Shown here: piece by piece, positions 57,552-64,000 of the stretch
Layout: each line of letters begins with the position of its first letter
How positions within the stretch are numbered: the first letter of the stretch is position 1
Assembly: GCA_018296165.2 (NCBI GenBank)
Contig: JACKQL020000065.1
Coordinates: forward strand, 236,101 to 300,100
Direction of reading: 5' to 3'
DNA length: 64,000 nt
Source of the DNA: Termitomyces sp. T153
Lineage: Eukaryota > Basidiomycota > Agaricomycetes > Agaricales > Lyophyllaceae
The notes under the pieces: generated by a model
Databases searched by the model: none
Told to the model about the DNA's origin: nothing
The model's input: only the letters and a program-made list of their open reading frames with translations
Position numbers and translations under genes: made by a program

Positions 57552-59505
57552 TTAGGTACGTATTATATTGGTGCTATTATACGTAGTCATTTGACAATAC
57601 GACTTCAGTTGGTACTTATAATGTGAACAATATATTATATATGTATATATATGTATAGTTGTAATGTAATGTACGCTCAAAAAATATCTATAGACCTCGG
57701 AATTGCCGTGCGACGCAACGGCCCATCCTCGACGGTTAAGTTTATGGTTGTCAAAAACGGATCGAGCAGCAAAGCTAACATCACCATCACTGACTGTCAT
57801 CTCAGGGTCTATATTACTCTTTGGAACCACAACTTCTTCGAAGACAGAATGGACAGCAGTGTCTCTGGCAGGATAATTTATGGGGTTGGCGGAAGAAAGG
57901 ATCGGGGTGACAACTGTTTCGCCACGTGGGAGTCGTGTCACGGTTTCACGCGGACGTGCAATATATCGAGTATTCAGGAATGACGCAAACTCGAGATCTG
58001 CTAAAAAGCCAATTTCGTCGTCACAGGGTGCTGGCTTTCCGTTTTGGGACTCGTCCCAGATGAAGATGTTCCCAGGACTGATATCACGATGTAAGAAACC
58101 CTTGCTCTTCAGGCGTCTGTAACCTGCAGGTTCAGTCAACACGGCTGTGGCGAGGATTTAGATGCATCAACCTTACCTTTGATAGCGGCCCATATTCCAA
58201 GACAATACTCCAAGTCATCTTTCGCATGCCATAACATTTTGCCAATTGGATTGACTCCCACAAAATGGAGAATGACGTTTCTCTTGAACTCGGCTTCTGG
58301 GTTGAGATTTCGAATGGACTTGATGCTGATCTTTCCAGAGCGGTGTCTCCATGTCATGTCGCCACCATCCTTGAACCTTGCCATTCCGAGTATTTGACCA
58401 ACGTCACGGTATATGCTTGCCTCTCCTCGACGATCTTCCCTTCGCCAAGCCAACTTGAGAACTAATTTTGCGCCGTCGCTGGATAAGGCTACCCAGATGG
58501 AAGTTCCCCGCCCAAGATATGAAAAAGAGACCCAAAGTGGGCGACCTTCTGTAATATAATATGGTTGCCGACCAGTATCAATTTCAAACTTGGGATATTC
58601 GGTTTGATAGTATGTATGGCCTTCAAGCATACGAATGTTGGCGTTGTGACCGAGATCGGTGTTTGACATGTCGCAGGTGATACGTCGGATGACACTGACG
58701 AAGATGGGAAACCCTTGTTCGCTCAATATGTCTCGAGCTTCTGAAAAGAGTATACCGGAGCGATCGAAATATCCAACCCGAAATCTGGTTCCGCATACAG
58801 ATAGTCCTACAATGAACAAATTGAAAGGGCGGCCGATAAATAGCATCGCAGCGTAGTCGGCAACCTGGGCTGTGTTTAGAGTAGCAGAAGTTCTAACTGG
58901 TACAGGGTCGTCTTTATGACTCTTTTTGACCTCTGCAAATGCTGCGATCTGGCGGAAAAAGACCTTCCTGTCTTTTAGGTTGACCCCCTTGGATGTCACT
59001 TCTCTATCGTCCACCTCGAGGACGCAAAGGTCAGGCATTAATGATCCAGTGGAGTAACTTTCTGATTCGAAGTGCTTGTTGTTTGTTGTCACAAGATAAC
59101 GACGCGGGCGTTTTGATTCATATGTTGCGATAGTTCGGCACAAGTTTTCCTGACATAGTGATGAGAGAGGTGGTGCGGGCTTTGAAACAATCTACTTACC
59201 AAGGGTACATACATATGCTTCTCATCGCCCTTCTTCTCATGCATGGCCACCTTTTGAAGAGTCTCGATATCTTTGCCATGTGTTTTACGAAGTAAGTCGA
59301 CGCATGCACCAATATCGCCTATGGAGGCTTCGTTAATCTTGAGGACTTAATGTAGGACATATTCGTCGTCGACGTCGATCCCAAATCGTTTGAGATCGCG
59401 TGCGAGCCCAGCGCGAACACTCTTGGTTTTGTAATTCTGGGTAAAGTTAGAGATAGAATGAGAAGAAGGTCTGCTTGGAGAAATAGACTCGACAGTTGAA
59501 CTCAT
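57552..59505 (-). pseudogene. FunK1-family kinase gene with one premature stop
   Basis: Deduced exons are complement(57552..58123, 58177..59149, 59200..59505), with introns of 53 and 50 bp and GT-AG ends; total 1851 nt. The first exon has an in-frame TAA at 59347-59349; otherwise the frame is open. Kinase hallmarks are present: the glycine loop YLGRGTSIWVA, beta-3 lysine in LVLKLAW, the catalytic loop FLHRDISPGNIFIWDE and the metal region FLADLEFA. The C-lobe after this does not show the HD(M/Y)ESF block, and the ORF ends in a low-complexity YYTTIH..YNST tail. So this copy is probably truncated or replaced at its 3' end. It gives the reference for what the 22 kb paralogue has lost. Confidence 0.75.
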
Positions 59506-60369
59506 CTTAGAGATGAGAACTAAACCTGAGAGTGAGATACAAAAGAGCCGATGGAAGGTCGTCGTCCAGAAGTGTAGGTTTTATCACTTTAACAATGTGG
59601 CGTATCACATTTGCGGTGAATGCCGAAAACATGGATTTATCGATACAAAAACACGGATAAAAAGGCACGCACATGTCTACCTCGTGACTGATGTTGCTCC
59701 GCGCGAGTAAGCCGTGTTTCTCCTATAGTACTACATAGAAAGTCGAGAGAGTCTGTATTGAGACGGTCACGTGGCTACCGTGACTTTGTCATAAAAGCCT
59801 CCGTTTCGAAACGGCACCTATTTTGCCGACTTTACTTTCCAACTCACATGATCAGTATCCATACGCAAACGCGTTCATCACGTGAGCAAGTCGTGAGGAG
59901 TGACAATCTAGCAGAATTCTCGGTCTAGCTCAGCAGCGTGACAATCCAGCAGAATTCTAGGTCTAGCTAGCGGGTTGTCTGGGGTTATTTGCCTCCGACA
60001 ATTTGGGGAAGCTAATTTAAAGGGAATGTGATTGTCGGAGCCTGTTAGGCTTTAGACGCTGAGAAATACATACTGTTCCTCCAGAGCTGTCAACAGTAAC
60101 TGCAACTAATCCGACAAGGGTTGCCTCTGCCCTCAGCCAATCAAGAAGGGTAAAGCTGCCAGCTGACCCCTGACATTTTAATGCATTGTTCTGTGTAATT
60201 ACAGTAAAAATGCTGTAACTAGAATCAAGTACTGCACAAAAGTAATGCAACACTGTCAATGTGACATTAATGCATCAGTGATGCATTAGGAACAAAAACA
60301 AATGTATTACAACAGGATTGAACCAACATCACTGTGCATAAAAATCTACATTGATAACACCAATGAACA
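59506..60369. other. Intergenic; 38-bp tandem duplication and a CpG-poor insert
   Basis: GTGACAATC(T/C)AGCAGAATTC begins at 59900 and 59938, a 38-bp imperfect duplication. The stretch 60060-60370 is CpG-poor compared with both flanks and may be a small inserted repeat; no terminal repeats or duplications were identified. Confidence 0.45.
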
Positions 60370-61957
60370 TTACACCAAACAGCTATATAAAAGGATGCGG
60401 ACGCGAATCAATCGAGCGACGCGGCGTACAAAACTAACGGCGTCAAATATCCACGGGTATTCACAGACATATCGCAAACATTTAAGGTGAAGCGGAACTG
60501 GAGGCTCGCGAAAAGCTGACCATTTGTCCACAAAATTTGGATCAAGGCCTGCCCACCGATCAAAAGTATCGAAGGCTCCAGTTGCCGTCTTGGGAGGTAG
60601 ACTCGAAGACATTACGTGTTCAGCTGTATTAGTGAGGACCTCTTCTTCAAAGAATTGTAGGGCTTCTGAGGCTTTGAAACGCCCTTCAATGTATCGGGTC
60701 GTCATCCTGTCAAGTAAGGGTGCCAGCATGGGAGCGATCAATGTCAGATACTGCAAGACATGCGATTAGATTACTTTTAGACACAGGCCGGGCAGTTCAT
60801 AAAAGCTGGCCTACCTGAAACTCGTGGCAGAACAAGACACCTAACATTCCAACGTCAAAGGCAAAGGGGTTGAAATCAAACTCGCCCTGGGCTGTATCGG
60901 CCGGAACTTGATCAGGTAATGTGTTGAAGGAAACATAGCTAGGGAGGCGACATTCATTAAGAGATATTGAGGGCGAAAACATAGTGGAATTGTCAAAATC
61001 ACAGAAGGCATATGTCAATTTACTTTGAGAGCGTAGCAACCGGCGAAAACGGTTAGACCTGTCGAAAAAGTCTCTATCAAGATGATTGACGAGTATGTTG
61101 CTTGTCTTGATGTCCTAGGTAGATGAAAGGATTAAAGGAGATCAGGGTATGAACAAGATAAGATGACATACCCCGTGCGCGATTCTATGGTCATGGAGGA
61201 AGGTCAGTCCCTAATATCAGAATAAGAACCGGCTCAATGAAGGGAAGTAAAACCGCACCTTCAATAGACAATGCATGAAGTGAAAAACTTCATGTACACT
61301 GTCCAAAGAAGGATCGAGAGGCATCGTACCCCATCTAGCTCCCTCATTGAAGTGAAGGTTCATGATATGTGGGGAACGCTTACCTAGGCATAATCGCAAG
61401 CCAATGACCTTCACAAGGAAGAATATCCAGGACTGGTATCACATTATGAAAATCATCTATCGAACGTGGCACTCCTTGTTCATGGAGGCGTCTTAGAATG
61501 CGAAGCTCTTCACTACCGGCGAGTATTGCCTTCAAAGCGACGTGCCGTCTCAAACGATTCAGAGCAAAATTCACTGTAGCCTGCCAACCCAGAAAATATC
61601 ATAAGCGTGCTTTTGAGAAAATGTCGTAAGGTACGTACGTACCCTGTGGCCAGCGTATGCATGGAAAGGCGGAGGAGTCTTAATACGGGGATCCGTACCA
61701 CCTTTAAAACCACCTTCATAAGGATAGGGAAAAAAACTTTCTTGTGGCTTTACGCCGGGCGGGTATACTTCGAAGACAAAATCTGGGTCTTCATGTTGAC
61801 GTCGGTGATATAAGGTATAACCATTTTGAAGAGACCACGATCTGATACGACTTGAGTCCCACCATGCGAGTCTCCGACAAAGCAGCTCGTAGTATCCGGT
61901 ATCACCTGGTAGCAAGGCAGTACGAAGCAGAGTGTCGAGGTCTTCCGAGGACACCAT
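60370..61957 (-). CDS. Protein kinase-like protein, six exons
   Basis: Deduced CDS complement(60370..60750, 60815..61114, 61172..61210, 61259..61334, 61384..61580, 61643..61957) totals 1308 nt, 435 residues. It is fully open, with GT-AG introns of 48-64 bp. Motifs in order: VALKAILAG (candidate beta-3 lysine), LRRLHEQGV, WLAIMPRWG (hinge), LTFLHDHRIAHGDIKTSNIL (catalytic loop HGD), CDFDNS (metal-binding DFD), and YIEGRFKASEAL in the C-lobe. It is a protein kinase of the fungal type, probably cytosolic (no signal peptide or membrane segment); the substrate is unknown. One exon is only 39 nt. The consistent splicing phase across all five introns supports the model. Start ATG 61957 is the first in frame. 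Confidence 0.83.
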
Positions 61958-62604
61958 CCGATGAGTAAGGGTTCAATTCAAGGACAAATCAAAGTCCACA
62001 ACAACTTGGATACGCGGGAAAATTCATGTCGGAAAATCACGAAAATCTTCAGGTTGTTTGTATTTCTAAGACGAACCCAGTGGAACATGGAAGCAAGCTA
62101 TCCGGTGAGTAACTCCAATAATTGCAAAATTACTGCTGCTTCAACTCGGGGTAAAAAGATAGGGTTGCGACCGTAAAAAAGGCATTCACATGAACTAACA
62201 GAACTACGTCATTTACCCAAGGTGACACGGTATCCCTGTCGTATTTTTATGGCACGCAAAGTTTTCTGCACAGCCTTAGTTCGTTGTACATCATATACAG
62301 CTTCTCCAATTGGATCTCTTGATCCATGTTTTTGCCTCCCTCAGCACGAACACATCAGGCACGATCAATGATATTTCTCGAGAACTTGAAGCTTCGAACC
62401 ATTGGAGTTTGGGCAGAACTCAAGATAACTCTAAGTTCTTCCACTCAGACTTGATCTGTTCAGATGGTTGAACACTCCAACACAAGGTTCTTGGGGCCTG
62501 TGCACGTACATACTGTTAGAACAATGAATATAGTATGGTTTCCAAAACTGAGGAAGACTCGGAATCAAAAAACTCTAACTTGATATAAGGTGACACTGAA
62601 CAGA
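61958..62604. other. Intergenic, nothing identified
   Basis: Host-like composition up to about 62.4 kb. No gene, promoter or repeat could be supported. Confidence 0.4.
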
Positions 62605-62614
62605 TATGAATAGA

Positions 62615-63563
62615 TCAGCTCTTGCTTCATCCCAGACCCAACCTCACTTCGTTTGGTTAGGTCCTCAATATTGTACTCAATGCTTAGTCCCAGACCCAAC
62701 CTCACTTCGTTCAGTTAGGTCCTTGCATTTCAAACTCAATGCTAAGTCCCAGACCCAACCTCACTTTGTTCAGTTAGATCCTTGTATTTCAAACTCAATG
62801 CTTCATCCCAGACCCAACCTCACTTTGTTTGGTTAGGTCTTTGTATTTTGTCAACTCAATGCTGATATCCAGACCCAACCTCACTATGTTTGGTTAGGTC
62901 CTTGTATTTTGTCAACTCAATGCTTCATCCCAGACCCAACCTCACTATGTCCAGTTAGGTCCTTGTATTTTGTCAACTCAATGCTTCATCCCAGACCCAA
63001 CCTCACTATGTTCATAGGTCCTTGTATTTCATCAACTCAATGCTTCATCCCAGACTGTCAGGGGATGTCCCACTTGTTTCCCATCCTCCTTCTCCAGTTC
63101 TTGTCAGATTTGCTCTGTTATAGTTTTCCTTTATTCTCCTTCCTTTTCCCTATCTATTGGTCCCAGTTTCAGCCCTCAGGCTGCACCAGTTCTCTGTCAA
63201 TAATTCAGACAAGTGTGGCCCCTTTGACACTGCCACTGGCTTATGTAACTGCTGACCAATTGCTGACACATCACTTGTGTCTTTTTTCTCTGTCATACTG
63301 TACAGTTGTTTCTCATGCTTCTGAAGCCTCTGAAGTGTCACACCTGGCCTAGGGAATCCCCAAACTTGTTCTTTTTGGATTTCCCTTTGCCAGGTGAGTA
63401 GTTATCTCAGTAGACACTGTACAGTACTGAATAGACTTTGGATTTCCCTTTGCCAGCTGTGTAATTGAGCCACAGCCTCCAGAGGTCACCCTTACACAGA
63501 CCCAACCTCACTACATTCCATTAGGTCCTTGTATTTTGCCAACTCAATGCTGAGATCCAAAGT
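62615..63563. repeat. 58-61 bp minisatellite array, interrupted
   Basis: The repeat at 24.2 kb recurs: CCCAGACCCAACCTCAC words start near 62631, 62689, 62748, 62807, 62868, 62929, 62990 and 63049. The period drifts from 58 through 59 to 61 bp as TTTCAAACTCAATG becomes TTTTGTCAACTCAATG. The last unit is cut by the solo LTR and resumes at 63497. Confidence 0.92.
63056..63496 (+). mobile_element. Solo gypsy LTR inside the minisatellite
   Basis: Same family as the LTRs at 325-785 and 6256-6719: it starts TGTCAGGGGATGTCCC and ends CACCCTTACA. It is flanked by CAGAC at 63051-63055 and 63497-63501. It is shorter in the middle, lacking most of the CATGTGAC cluster, so it belongs to a variant. The candidate priming word ACTTGTTCT is kept near 63365. 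Confidence 0.92.
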
Positions 63564-63809
63564 CAACCTCAGTTTGGCTTTCATGTTATTGATAATAGTT
63601 CCTCAATAAAGTAATCAAGATTGTCATATTAATGGAGCTTTCCCACTCATCTCTTTCACTATGCTGACTTTGGTCTTTCTTTCTTAAAACAATGTGTTGA
63701 TATTCCTGTTATTGTCAATGTCAGTAAATGTCACTCTTTACTATGATTTCAATTATATTTCACTCAGTCAAATGAACCTTCCTTCATAAGTATTCCATTA
63801 TTTTTAACA
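63564..63809. other. Spacer, nothing identified
   Basis: AT-rich spacer between two minisatellite arrays. Confidence 0.4.
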
Positions 63810-64000
63810 TGAGCTATGCCCCGTGCCTTCAGCATGGGCCTGTAGCTCTTGCTTCATCCCAGACCCAACCTCACTTTGTTCAGTTAGGTCCTCAATATTC
63901 TACTCAATGCTTCATCCCAGACCAAACCTCACTTTGTTCAGTTAGGTCCTTGTATTTCAAACTTAATGCTTCATCCCAGACCCAACCTCACTTCGTTCTG
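63810..64000. repeat. Hairpin header plus minisatellite, cut by window edge
   Basis: Header GCCCCGTGCCTTCAGCATGGG (about 63816), a decayed form of the 24.2 kb hairpin, is followed by CTGTAGCTCTTGCTTCATCC and units with a period of about 58-59 bp running off the window. Confidence 0.85.

Overview
The window looks like a transposon-rich nuclear contig from a mushroom-forming basidiomycete (Agaricomycetes). Evidence: two FunK1-type kinase genes with 48-57 bp GT-AG introns, a third short-intron kinase gene, BTB and F-box relics of basidiomycete type, a JmjC-type gene, a chromodomain Ty3/gypsy element, full-length non-LTR elements with RNase H, and a Helitron helicase. Genus cannot be read from sequence alone. 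No rRNA, tRNA or CRISPR array was recognised.

Layout. 1-6.9 kb: a complete but dead Ty3/gypsy chromovirus (TSD GTATC). 7.5-7.9 kb: BTB-domain relic. 8.9-20.6 kb: an acidic ORF split by an 11.2 kb nest made of four LTRs of one family (LTR-A, one heavily rearranged), an unrelated TG..CA element and a 6.5 kb LINE, nearly all with exact target-site duplications. 21.2-24.2 kb: F-box relic and an intron-containing FunK1 gene that has lost its kinase catalytic residues. 24.2-24.7 kb: a 58-59 bp minisatellite headed by a strong hairpin. 25.5-33.0 kb: a second full-length LINE. 33.3-36.6 kb: host-like segment with an LTR-like piece, a degraded tRNA 2-thiouridylase pseudogene and a FunK1 C-terminal fragment. 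36.6-47 kb: tandem repeats and three decayed multi-exon genes, one with a JmjC domain. 47.5-56.0 kb: Rep/helicase Helitron protein with a C-terminal ubiquitin-peptidase-like domain, split by a solo LTR-A. 57-62 kb: a second FunK1 gene and a six-exon protein kinase gene. 62.6-64 kb: more 58-61 bp minisatellite, interrupted by a solo LTR of the gypsy family seen at the start.

The DNA falls into two compartments visible by eye: host-like islands with ordinary CpG frequency (about 21.1-24.2, 33.3-36.7 and 57-62.3 kb) and long CpG-poor tracts carrying the mobile elements and gene relics. Stop codons in the elements are mostly TGA where arginine, or TAG where tryptophan, is expected, which suggests cytosine deamination as the inactivating process. 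In the LTR nest, the order of insertion read from nesting agrees with the remaining CpG content, so the nest works as a small dating series.
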